Shown here: positions 16,275 to 24,298 of the stretch, in pieces
How positions within the stretch are numbered: the stretch's first letter is position 1
Layout: each line of letters opens with the position of its first letter
Assembly: GCA_043764015.1 (NCBI GenBank)
Contig: JAYUKY010000030.1
Span: forward strand, 1-63,338
Length of the DNA stretch: 63,338 bases
Source of the DNA: JANYGM01 sp043764015
Lineage (GTDB): Bacteria; Bacteroidota; Bacteroidia; Cytophagales; Thermonemataceae
Direction: 5' to 3'
The notes under the pieces: model-generated
What the model was told of the DNA's origin: nothing
What the model saw: only the letters and a program-made list of their open reading frames with translations
The model's database searches: none
Program-made: the position numbers and the translations under genes

Positions 16275-18347
16275 TTATTTCAAAAATCTTATAAGCAATA
16301 TCTCTGCCAGAATGAAAATCAGAGCTAAAACAACAAAATATTTCCACAACGAAACACCAATATTTTTATCCTTAAAATCCTTCACAAACTCTTTGCTGGC
16401 ACTTTCATAAATTTGTACGTTTTTTTGCTTAGAAAAGATGTTTTTAAGCTCTTCTGTAGAATAAAAACCCATTTCAGACTCTTCTTTGCCATAATTAAAA
16501 GCTACACTTGTTATTACTTTTCCATCTAAAACCACATCATAATAGCCTGCTTCCAGCGTTTGTTCTGGCAAATCCAAAAAAAGCTCATCTCCTAAAAGTC
16601 TTTGACTTGGTATAAGTTCTTGATTAGGTTTTACGAGTTTAAAAACAGGGTTTTTAGTCTTTAGAGCAACTATTTTTAGACGAATACTTTTCTCTTTGAA
16701 ATTATAAGAAAGAGAATTATTGCCTTTTTTGCTTTGTGAGGCAATTTTGTACATAATAGGCACGAAAATAGCATTTTTTGCCAAATCAGAAAATGGCTGT
16801 TCTAATGGTGAGGCAAACAAATAAGCCTTTCCACGCCCTGCATTTGCCTGTGTGAGAAAGGGACGACTATTTTTAAAACTAAGCAAAGTTGCGCCATTAC
16901 TCACCCACGAAATAACCGCATTAGCATACGGCATACTGATATTTTTGGTAGATTGCTCAAAAACGTCTCTGAAAAACGGTTGTCCCATATCAGGAGGCAA
17001 AAGCACTTTATTAGCATTTTTGCCCAAAGAATCCGTTTTGCTGATTGTTTGAACATTGCGTATTCCCAAATTCTTCAAAAACTCGTTATAACTTTCTTTT
17101 TCAGGTGTAGAAGAAGGGAAAACCGCCACACTACCACCAGAACGGACAAAATCCTGTACTTTTTTACTAATATCTCCGCTAATACTTGTAAGTCCGCTCA
17201 AAACAACCAAATCAGCATTTTCCAACTCCTTAATATCCAGATTATTAGCATCAAAATTAAAGGTACGAAAAGTATTCTCACCTGCATACACTTGACGTAT
17301 ATATGTACCGCCTGCGCTTTGCGAGATACTCAAAATATTGATAATAGGCGCAATCTGCACCGTAAAAAAATAATCATTATCAAAAACAATAGGAAAATCC
17401 TCAAAACTTACACGCCCTTTTTTCGTGCCTTTTCCCTGTGCCACAAAGTTGAAAGAGGCATTTATTTTGCTTTGTGCAGGCACAGACACACTTGCAGTAG
17501 AAATTTGCAACTCATCAATAAAAAGTTTAATTACCTTATTATCAATGTTTTCGTCAGAATAATTATGAATAGTAAAATTTAAAGTGCTGTTTTCCAGTTC
17601 TTTAACAAACGGATTGTTGAGCCAAACAGAATCAATGGCCACATTAAAGGCTTTTTCTGATTTGATAGGAACAAGATAATAGCGGTTTGTAGTATCTAGG
17701 TTGAGTTTTTGAAGATTTCCGGCGGTACTTTTCTGAAAATCTGAAAACCAAAAAATTTGATTTTTTTGGTCAGCAGCGTTTGCGCCAGCATTAGGCGTAA
17801 TGCGTGAAAGAAAACTTATTTGTCTATTGTTGATAGCTTGAAAGTCACGAGATTTGGAAGAAAACTTTGTTTCTGCCAACATATCTTCCATTTTTCTGCC
17901 ATTAGTTACAAATTGTTCTTTTGCCCTAAAATCATTTGTAAGTAATTGAAAATTAGCAGATTGTGGAAAGATACGCAACAAATCCGTAATATTTTCTTTG
18001 CCAATATCAAGATGTTTTTTGTTGCCTATTTCTCCTTGCATACTGTAAGAGTTATCTAAATACATACTAATCAGGCTTTTAGTATTATAAACAGACTTAC
18101 GGTTTTCACTGGGGAAAAACGGTTGGGCAAACGCAAGCACGAGAGCCGCCAAAAACGCCAATCTAGAAAGTAAAATAAGTAATTCTTTTACTTTTTTGAA
18201 AGAATTAGTTTCAGTTTTGACTACCTGCAAGAAGCGGACATTAGTAAAATAGACTTTTTTGAGCCTTCTAAAATTGAAAAAATGCACAATAATAGGAATG
18301 GCAAGCACCAGCAAAGCCCACAAAAACGAAGGATGAACGAAATTCAT
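16275..18347 (-). CDS. BatA-domain membrane protein with VWA-like region
   Basis: A 690-residue inner-membrane protein. The N-terminal 80 residues match the aerotolerance/BatA domain (HPSFLWALLVLAIPIIVHFFNFRR, here given in part, plus SRLAFLAALVLAFAQPF), followed by a von Willebrand A-like region whose metal site is visible as LDNSYSM (DxSxS, residue ~93), a long beta-rich periplasmic part and a final membrane helix (LALIFILAEILLI). This class of large BatA-like proteins is common in Bacteroidota; function is not established beyond envelope stress. First gene of a three-gene leftward operon. Confidence 0.85.
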   Translation of the reverse strand: MNFVHPSFLWALLVLAIPIIVHFFNFRRLKKVYFTNVRFLQVVKTETNSFKKVKELLILLSRLAFLAALVLAFAQPFFPSENRKSVYNTKSLISMYLDNSYSMQGEIGNKKHLDIGKENITDLLRIFPQSANFQLLTNDFRAKEQFVTNGRKMEDMLAETKFSSKSRDFQAINNRQISFLSRITPNAGANAADQKNQIFWFSDFQKSTAGNLQKLNLDTTNRYYLVPIKSEKAFNVAIDSVWLNNPFVKELENSTLNFTIHNYSDENIDNKVIKLFIDELQISTASVSVPAQSKINASFNFVAQGKGTKKGRVSFEDFPIVFDNDYFFTVQIAPIINILSISQSAGGTYIRQVYAGENTFRTFNFDANNLDIKELENADLVVLSGLTSISGDISKKVQDFVRSGGSVAVFPSSTPEKESYNEFLKNLGIRNVQTISKTDSLGKNANKVLLPPDMGQPFFRDVFEQSTKNISMPYANAVISWVSNGATLLSFKNSRPFLTQANAGRGKAYLFASPLEQPFSDLAKNAIFVPIMYKIASQSKKGNNSLSYNFKEKSIRLKIVALKTKNPVFKLVKPNQELIPSQRLLGDELFLDLPEQTLEAGYYDVVLDGKVITSVAFNYGKEESEMGFYSTEELKNIFSKQKNVQIYESASKEFVKDFKDKNIGVSLWKYFVVLALIFILAEILLIRFLK

Positions 18348-18369
18348 TGAATATTTTTGATGTAAAATA

Positions 18370-18377
18370 CAAATTTA
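18370..18377 (-). promoter_or_regulatory. -7 box TAAATTTG for the BatA operon
   Basis: Plus strand CAAATTTA, 23 bases upstream of the BatA-like start. The -33 region is AT-rich and unclear. Confidence 0.45.
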
Positions 18378-18618
18378 ACGAAAAATCTAAGTAATTGTAA
18401 ATTTTTAATTATGAATTGTGAATTTAATACAAAAAAATACCCAACAGCATTATTAGGAATTGCTGATATTTGGTGTGATATGTTGTGGATATTACCTATA
18501 AAGCAACCAAGAGAGCCTTTAAATGCAGTATTTAAAGTTTTTTTTGTTCCTCCAAAAAAAGCCCAAAAAAAGCAGAAATAAAAAAAACGAAAATAAATCA
18601 AAAATAAAGTAGAAAAAG
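18378..18618. other. Intergenic stretch without a gene
   Basis: It contains a single decayed AATTGTGAATTTAATACAAA relic of the heptamer family near 18,412-18,432. The open frame seen here on the minus strand is low complexity (poly-F/C) and not credible. Confidence 0.5.
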
Positions 18619-18649
18619 TTTGTTTTGTTAAAAAACATTCTTACCTTTG
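18619..18649 (+). promoter_or_regulatory. Promoter of tRNA-fMet
   Basis: TTTG (18619-18622), 19 bases, then TACCTTTG (18642-18649): a perfect Bacteroidota promoter, 11 bases ahead of the tRNA. The same TACCTTTGCA form recurs in the tandem array at the right edge. Confidence 0.8.
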
Positions 18650-18660
18650 CATCACAATAT

Positions 18661-18733
<73 letters not shown>

Positions 18734-18739
18734 CTACTA

Positions 18740-18770
18740 AACTCCTAATTAAAAATTAGGAGTTTTTTTT
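18740..18770 (+). terminator. Terminator of tRNA-fMet
   Basis: ACTCCTAATT and AATTAGGAGT form a stem followed by eight T. It directly follows the tRNA. Confidence 0.9.
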
Positions 18771-18821
18771 GTCAAAAATAAGAATAAGTCTTTTTATTTT
18801 TACCTTAATAATCAAAGTTTT

Positions 18822-18861
18822 ATATTCGTACTTCGTACCTCTTATTTCGTACCTCTTCCTA
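18822..18861 (+). repeat. CGTAC-type repeat before the MBOAT gene
   Basis: TTCGTACTTCGTACCTC, TTATTTCGTACCTC and a CTTCCTA end directly before ATG 18862. This is the CGTACTT/CGTACCTC variant of the pre-start repeats, with units of 7-9 bases. Confidence 0.8.
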
Positions 18862-20766
18862 ATGTTAGAGCAAATCAAACCCCTTTTTTCAGACCTTTTC
18901 TTATTTAATCCAGACGAACCTCTTATATTCTCTGCACCACTTTTTTGGGGCTTTTTTGCTGTGGTGATGCTGGTTTATCAGTTTGTTTACAAGCATATTT
19001 TTTATAGAAATTTGTTTCTGACTATTTTTAGCTTTTTTTTCTACTACAAAGCAGGTGGTTATTTCTTTACTTTGCTCATTTTGAGTACGTTAATAGATTA
19101 TTATGCTGGAAAAGGAATTGCAGGAGCTACCAAAAAATCTACCAAAAAACTCTTCCTTATTATTAGTTTGGTGGCAAATTTGGGGCTTTTATTTTACTTC
19201 AAATATACTTTTTTCTTCTTAGATGCTTCAAATCAGCTTTTAGGTACAAATTATCAAGTCGTTAATTTATTTTCTGTTTTGATAAATAACTTAGCAGAAA
19301 TATTTGATTTTTTGCCTTTCGTTGATGCAACCGTTAAACTAGACACTACAAGCATTATTTTGCCTGTCGGAATCTCGTTTTACACTTTCCAAACTATGAG
19401 TTATTCTTTAGATGTGTATAAAGATGAGTTAAAACCTGTTCATAATATTTGGGATTTTGCATTTTTTGTGACATTTTTTCCGCAACTTGTGGCGGGTCCT
19501 ATTGTGCGTGCCTCTGATTTTATTCCTCAAATTTACGAAAAATATCAACTCACAAAGCAACAATTTAATTATGCTATATTTTTGATAATCAATGGTTTAG
19601 TTAAAAAAATGTTGATTTCTGATTATATTTCTGCACAATTTGTAGACCAAGTTTTTTTAAGTCCTGATGCCTATGGACGTACTGGATTTGAGGTTTTGAT
19701 AGCTACTTATGGCTATGCTATCCAAATTTATTGTGATTTTTCTGGTTATACAGATATTGCCATTGGGATTTCCGTTTTGCTTGGCTTTTATTTGCCACTA
19801 AATTTCAATTCTCCTTACAAATCTGATAGTATTACAGATTTTTGGAGGCGTTGGCATATTTCTTTATCAAGTTGGTTGAAAGATTATTTATATATTTCTT
19901 TGGGCGGAAACCGTACAATTTCTTTGTTTACTTATATTAGTATTCCGCTTATTTTGTTGGTGTTTTTGCTTATTGACGGTTTTTATATTGCTGATTTTGC
20001 CTTTTTTGTCATTATTATAGCGTTTTGGTTGTTCTCAATAATGTTTCCGTATAAAAATCTTTCTGCTATTATTGGGCTTTTCTTTATTAGTTTTTTTATG
20101 ATAAAATTAGGACAAGATGCTAATTTATTCTATATCAAACAGTTAGGCTTTGCTATTCATGCTAAAAAAAGTTTTTATACACTTATTATGCTTGGAATTG
20201 TGGCAGTTTTTTGGATTTTCTTACTGATTTATCCACAAAAAAAATATACCATAAGTACCTATATGAATTTATCTTTGACGATGCTTTTGGGCGGTTTGTG
20301 GCACGGTGCGCACATCAAATTCATCATTTGGGGAGCTTTGCACGGTGGCGCATTGGCACTTCACAAGTTTTGGATGGACGTTACGGGCAGCCACAAATGG
20401 AAAGGAAAATTAGTGCCATATTATACTTTTCTGATGCAAGTGTTTACTTTCCATTTTGTATGTTTTTGTTGGTTGTATTTCAGGGCTGATGATGTAAATA
20501 AGGTGAATACAATGCTTAATTTGATTTTTACAAACTTTCAACCACAACTTTTTGTTGATGTTTGTACAAAATATTGGAATGTTTTTAGCGTTATTGTGTT
20601 TGGTTTTGCGGTACATTTTTTGCCTGTTTCTTGGAAAAATTATGTACGAATACGCCTATCAAATACACCAGATTGGGCAAAAGCCATAGGAATTGCGCTG
20701 ATTATTTTTGGGCTTTTTCAGGTGAAAACAGTAGGAACGCAAGCGTTTATTTATTTTCAGTTTTAA
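18862..20766 (+). CDS. MBOAT-family membrane O-acyltransferase (AlgI/DltB-like)
   Basis: A 634-residue polytopic membrane enzyme that would transfer acyl groups to an extracellular polymer. Seen: GISFYTFQTMSYSLDVY, the amphipathic motif WRRWHISLSSWLKDYLY (W328 on) ending in GGNR (348-351), and the catalytic His in LGGLWHGA (H481). In most AlgI relatives GGNR and TYxNLxLTMLLGGLWHG are nearly adjacent; here about 115 hydrophobic residues (352-465, three or four extra membrane helices) lie between them. Start is ATG 18862: the longer frame begins inside the tRNA terminator. No SGNH or alginate partner is near, so the polymer is unknown. Confidence 0.87.
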   Translation: MLEQIKPLFSDLFLFNPDEPLIFSAPLFWGFFAVVMLVYQFVYKHIFYRNLFLTIFSFFFYYKAGGYFFTLLILSTLIDYYAGKGIAGATKKSTKKLFLIISLVANLGLLFYFKYTFFFLDASNQLLGTNYQVVNLFSVLINNLAEIFDFLPFVDATVKLDTTSIILPVGISFYTFQTMSYSLDVYKDELKPVHNIWDFAFFVTFFPQLVAGPIVRASDFIPQIYEKYQLTKQQFNYAIFLIINGLVKKMLISDYISAQFVDQVFLSPDAYGRTGFEVLIATYGYAIQIYCDFSGYTDIAIGISVLLGFYLPLNFNSPYKSDSITDFWRRWHISLSSWLKDYLYISLGGNRTISLFTYISIPLILLVFLLIDGFYIADFAFFVIIIAFWLFSIMFPYKNLSAIIGLFFISFFMIKLGQDANLFYIKQLGFAIHAKKSFYTLIMLGIVAVFWIFLLIYPQKKYTISTYMNLSLTMLLGGLWHGAHIKFIIWGALHGGALALHKFWMDVTGSHKWKGKLVPYYTFLMQVFTFHFVCFCWLYFRADDVNKVNTMLNLIFTNFQPQLFVDVCTKYWNVFSVIVFGFAVHFLPVSWKNYVRIRLSNTPDWAKAIGIALIIFGLFQVKTVGTQAFIYFQF

Positions 20767-20889
20767 TGAAAATATCGTAAAATATAACTATTTTTTGTTA
20801 TTTTTGGCTTATTATTTGTTGCAAAAAGCATAAATTATTTTCTATTTCTCAAAACAACTAATTTAAAACGTTTTAACTATTTTAGACAA

Positions 20890-21816
20890 ATGAAAAAAAT
20901 ATTTTTCTCAATATTGTGCCTTTTGGCTGTTTCTGATGCTTTTGCACAAAGACTTTCTGGGTATATTTTTCGTATGGGACTTAATGTAAGTTCTACAAGT
21001 ATCAAAAATATGACTTATAGAGAAACGCAGGTATTTCTTCCTACTGGTACAGTAACAGGGTTTGCAAGTCAAGATGCAAGCGCAACAACTTTGGCTATTC
21101 CTGTTGGTGTAGAAGTTTTTGCTAAAAATCTTTATTTTAGCACAGAATTTTCTTTTGGCTTACGTGGCAGTGTAACCTCAGAAGGTAAATTTAATAAATC
21201 AATTATGCGTGATGGTGTTATTGATTTCCGACTAGCTTTTGGGGGATATTTTAATGAACATATGGCTGTAATGGGTGGAATTCATTATAAATATCAGTGC
21301 CTTAATTCTCCAAATTTTGTTGGTACAAGCAGTACTACTGGTGGAAATGCAGGTGTTATAAAAGCAAGTGAAGCCCTCACAAACAACTCTACTGGTGGTA
21401 ATCAGTTTAATATAGACATTTTTAATGATAGAATTGGGGGGCATATGCCAGGGCTTAATGTAAACTTTTTTTACTCTCCAAACGAAAAAGTTATGATACG
21501 TGGGAGCTATTTAGCAAGTTATATTGTTTCAGCAAACAAATTTCCGACAAGAGGTATTGGGCATCAGCTAGAGGCTTCTATTTGTTATGTTACTTCTGAA
21601 GATTCTGACGACCGTTTTGGTGTTATATTTACGGGAGGCTTTCAATCTCGTAATATGTGGGCAACATCTGCTACAGATGTGCAAACGAACACACAAAAAT
21701 ACAATATCCCTAGCTCTGGTGCAAACTCTCTTTTTGCGAACCTTTCTATTATTTTACCAGGAAAAATTCTTAACGGTATTGGGCGTGTGGCTAGTTCTTC
21801 AATGTGGATTTTTTAG
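20890..21816 (+). CDS. Secreted, probably outer-membrane beta-barrel protein
   Basis: I do not recognise a family. The 308-residue product has a Sec signal peptide (MKKIFFSILCLLAVSDAFA, cleavage before Q20), then alternating hydrophobic and polar stretches with many Gly and aromatic residues and a terminal SMWIF, as in outer-membrane beta-barrels. No PD-(D/E)XK, OmpA or T9SS sorting domain is visible. It stands alone between the MBOAT gene and phhA. Confidence 0.75.
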   Translation: MKKIFFSILCLLAVSDAFAQRLSGYIFRMGLNVSSTSIKNMTYRETQVFLPTGTVTGFASQDASATTLAIPVGVEVFAKNLYFSTEFSFGLRGSVTSEGKFNKSIMRDGVIDFRLAFGGYFNEHMAVMGGIHYKYQCLNSPNFVGTSSTTGGNAGVIKASEALTNNSTGGNQFNIDIFNDRIGGHMPGLNVNFFYSPNEKVMIRGSYLASYIVSANKFPTRGIGHQLEASICYVTSEDSDDRFGVIFTGGFQSRNMWATSATDVQTNTQKYNIPSSGANSLFANLSIILPGKILNGIGRVASSSMWIF

Positions 21817-21877
21817 AGTATTTTTAAAAAATATTCTTTGAAAATTACCCAAAAAGATTTTATCTCACGAAAATTTG

Positions 21878-21885
21878 TATATTTG
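21878..21885 (+). promoter_or_regulatory. -7 box TATATTTG for phhA
   Basis: A TAnnTTTG match 124 bases ahead of the phhA start, leaving a long AT-rich leader. Confidence 0.5.
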
Positions 21886-22008
21886 TGTTAGAAAAACTTA
21901 AAAAAAGCTAATTAAATCTTGCTAAAATACAATAAGTTGTAAAGTTATATAAACTTTAACTTTCAAAATATTGTATTAGACGAAACTAAAACTCATAACT
22001 GAAAAAAT

Positions 22009-22761
22009 ATGGAATATAATATGCTTCAAGAATACGGCAAATACGTTCAAGAGGATTTTGATGTTTGGCGTATTTTGTATGACCGTCAGCTTGCTACTTT
22101 GCCAGGAAAAGCCACCAACGACTATTTAGAAGGCATAAAACAGGTAAATTTTGTTGCGGGCAAAATTCCTGATTTTTCAGAAGTAAATACGCTTTTGGGC
22201 AAACATACAGGCTGGAAAATTCACGTTGTGCCAGGACTTATCCCAAGCAAAGAATTTTTTGAATTGATGCGTGATGGCAACTTTTGTGCGACTACTTGGC
22301 TACGCAAAATGTCACAGTTAGACTATTTGGAAGAGCCTGATATGTTTCATGATGTTTTTGGACACGTGCCATTGCTCACAAACCAACCGCTTTGCAATTT
22401 CTTGTCTGATTTGAGCAAAATTGCACTCAAACATATTGACAACGACCTTGCTATTGAACTTATTGGGCGTTTGTATTGGTTTACGGTGGAGTTTGGCTTG
22501 ATACAAGAAAAAGAAGGTTTGCGCATTTATGGCGCAGGTATTTTGTCGTCTAGTGGTGAAACTGATTATAGTTTGTTTTCTGATGTGCCAGAACGTGTGC
22601 CTTATGACGTGGAAGCTATCCTAAATACGCCTTACATCAAAGATAAATATCAAGTAAAATACTTCATTATTGACTCATTTGAGCAACTTTATAACTCTGT
22701 AGCAGAAATTGACAGACTCGTAGAAATTGCCGTAAAAGAAAATAAAGTCCTTGCTTACTAA
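22009..22761 (+). CDS. phhA: Phenylalanine-4-hydroxylase
   Basis: Converts phenylalanine to tyrosine with oxygen and a pterin cofactor; the iron is held by two His and one Glu. Seen in 250 residues: MFHDVFGHVP gives H114 and H119, and FTVEFGL gives E161; SGETDYSLF and the pterin-pocket region are also intact. The length is that of monofunctional bacterial enzymes without the regulatory ACT domain of animals. ATG 22021 (fifth residue) is a possible alternative start. No pterin carbinolamine dehydratase gene is adjacent. Confidence 0.95.
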   Translation: MEYNMLQEYGKYVQEDFDVWRILYDRQLATLPGKATNDYLEGIKQVNFVAGKIPDFSEVNTLLGKHTGWKIHVVPGLIPSKEFFELMRDGNFCATTWLRKMSQLDYLEEPDMFHDVFGHVPLLTNQPLCNFLSDLSKIALKHIDNDLAIELIGRLYWFTVEFGLIQEKEGLRIYGAGILSSSGETDYSLFSDVPERVPYDVEAILNTPYIKDKYQVKYFIIDSFEQLYNSVAEIDRLVEIAVKENKVLAY

Positions 22762-22836
22762 AACACTACAAATGTATTTATCTGTGCATCTGTGGCAACT
22801 AAAAAATATATTTTCAAAATAAATCTATCAAATTCA

Positions 22837-23235
22837 ATGAAAAAAATAAAATTTATCCAATTATTTCTAATGATAATGCTCTTTGTTGGAGCTAATAACG
22901 CTTTTGCACAAATGCAAGAGGGTGGCGCACAAGAAGAATATATGGGCGTAATTGGTAAAGATCTATATATCAATATGACACTTTATCCCCTACAAACGGC
23001 TGGCTCTTTAGTGTCTTATGAAGGCAACTATTCGTATGCAAAAACTGGCGGAATGATGACAGTAACAGGGAAAATCAACAAAAAAACAGGTACTTTTGCT
23101 TTCACAGAAAAAAATGAAAGTGGCACAACAACAGGATTTTTTAATGGTAAAAAGAAAGGCGACAAAATTACTGGAAAATGGACAAGTTTTGACCAAAAAA
23201 GAAATCTTAAATTTGACCTCGCAGTAAAAAGATAA
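22837..23235 (+). CDS. Small secreted protein
   Basis: Unrecognised 132-residue protein with a signal peptide (FIQLFLMIMLFVGANNAFAQ, cleavage after AFA), followed by a beta-rich domain with GKINKKTGTFAF and a Gly/Lys-rich end. The start at ATG 22837 is chosen because the upstream 15 codons run through a GTGGCA-type intergenic repeat and lack signal-peptide character. A terminator follows. The last strand pattern (GNYSYAK..GKINKKTGTF..GTTTGFFNG) looks like a lipocalin-like sheet, which is only a guess. Confidence 0.7.
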   Translation: MKKIKFIQLFLMIMLFVGANNAFAQMQEGGAQEEYMGVIGKDLYINMTLYPLQTAGSLVSYEGNYSYAKTGGMMTVTGKINKKTGTFAFTEKNESGTTTGFFNGKKKGDKITGKWTSFDQKRNLKFDLAVKR

Positions 23236-23253
23236 GGAATAAGTGCAAAATAA

Positions 23254-23290
23254 AAAGAAGACTTTACGTTAAGTGAAGTCTTCTTTTTTG
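23254..23290 (+). terminator. Rho-independent terminator
   Basis: AAGAAGACTT, an 11-base loop, AAGTCTTCTT and a T run after the small secreted protein gene. Confidence 0.85.
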
Positions 23291-23308
23291 TAATATACTG
23301 TGAACAGA

Positions 23309-23507
23309 AAGGATTTCGGAAAATAAATTTTGTATTAGTTCCAGCGGAACGGTATATTTATAGAACTATCATTGTATTGGTATTTCGCTCCAGCGGAGCG
23401 AAATATTTATAAATATGACGCTCCGCTGGAGCGAAATACATTTTTTACAGGTTTTTTCTATAAATATATTAGTCCGCTGGACTGTAATACATTTTCCGAA
23501 ATCTTTC
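23309..23507. repeat. Four REP-like units arranged as one large palindrome
   Basis: Two units read forward (GTTCC-AGC-GGAAC; TTCGCTCC-AGC-GGAGCGAA) and two read in reverse (CGCTCC-GCT-GGAGCG; AGTCC-GCT-GGACT). Each has TATTTATA-type and AATACA-type flanks. The outer ends GGATTTCGGAAAAT and ATTTTCCGAAATC also pair, so the 199 bases form a palindrome of palindromes. Two more units lie at 14,234-14,312. Confidence 0.85.
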
Positions 23508-23517
23508 CCGTTTGTAG

Positions 23518-23616
23518 TAGAGCTTATGAATAACTATATTTTTAACCACCCCTAACCCCTCCTTAGCAAGTAGGGGGACTTTTTTAAAGGCATTTTTGAA
23601 TTATTCATAAACTCTA
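23518..23616. repeat. Inverted-repeat-bounded element (MITE-like)
   Basis: TAGAGCTTATGAATAA (23518-23533) pairs with TTATTCATAAACTCTA (23601-23616), 15 of 16 bases. Inside is a C-rich hairpin (CCCCTCCTTAGCAAGTAGGGG, split here at 23,555-23,575 by its loop GCAA). No coding capacity. Confidence 0.65.
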
Positions 23617-23636
23617 ATATAAATTAAATGATTTGT

Positions 23637-23746
23637 GTTTTTGATTAGTCAGGTTTTAGACCTTTAGAGAGTGTTTTGTAGTCAGATATTTTAGGTTTTA
23701 AGATGGAAAATAAATAAGTTTTTGATTAGTGAGGTTTTAGACCTTA
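23637..23746 (+). repeat. Direct repeat pair, 81 bases apart
   Basis: GTTTTTGATTAGT, C or G, then AGGTTTTAGACCTT occurs at 23637 and again at 23718. Both copies are followed by TATAG or TTAGAG. No gene or known RNA is recognised. Confidence 0.7.
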
Positions 23747-24247
23747 TATAGTTTTTTGGATTTTAGCTAAGAATTTTTATCTAAAAAACACTTGTAAGAA
23801 AATCTCAAAAAACAACGTGAAATAATACCATTCTTTTTTGTAAATTGTTAGCTTTGCTGATAATTACTGTTGCTACATTTACTTGTTTTGGTATATACAA
23901 AGCAATATAAAAATTGAGTAGCTACCTAATTTTGAGCGGGGACAAAAAAAGACAATTAGGCTAAATTAACTCAAAATCAACTAAAATAGGTAGGACAAAA
24001 GCAGGACAAAACCAAAAAACAAAAATAATCATATAAAACGAATAAAAAATTTATTTCTGATTAGTTTTTTATTGCTATAAAAAATCAACTAAAATAAAAA
24101 TTAGTATTGAATATGTTTCATAAAAAATAACTAAAAAGTTAATTTTATGATGTAATAAATATAATTAAATAAATTTTTAATTATATCATTTATTAAAAAT
24201 ATTCCTTAAAAAAACTCTAAAAAACATAATTTCTTCAAAAAAAATGC
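23747..24247. other. Gene-free AT-rich stretch upstream of atpA
   Basis: I see no credible open frame, tRNA or known structured RNA here. The last 200 bases are almost pure A/T runs with ACTAAAA repeats, which could serve as an upstream element for the atpA promoter. Confidence 0.5.
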
Positions 24248-24255
24248 TACATTTG
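24248..24255 (+). promoter_or_regulatory. -7 box TACATTTG for atpA
   Basis: A TAnnTTTG match followed by TGGCAAAATTTT, 43 bases before the atpA start codon. Confidence 0.6.
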
Positions 24256-24298
24256 TGGCAAAATTTTACAAACATAATTCTTATTTATAGATAATTAT

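Noticed and set aside
18344..18601. Minus-strand 85-residue open frame
   Set aside because: Low-complexity Phe/Cys composition, overlap with the BatA start, no homology recognised.
18769..18861. N-terminal extension of the MBOAT protein
   Set aside because: It would start with TTG inside the tRNA terminator and run through a CGTAC repeat.
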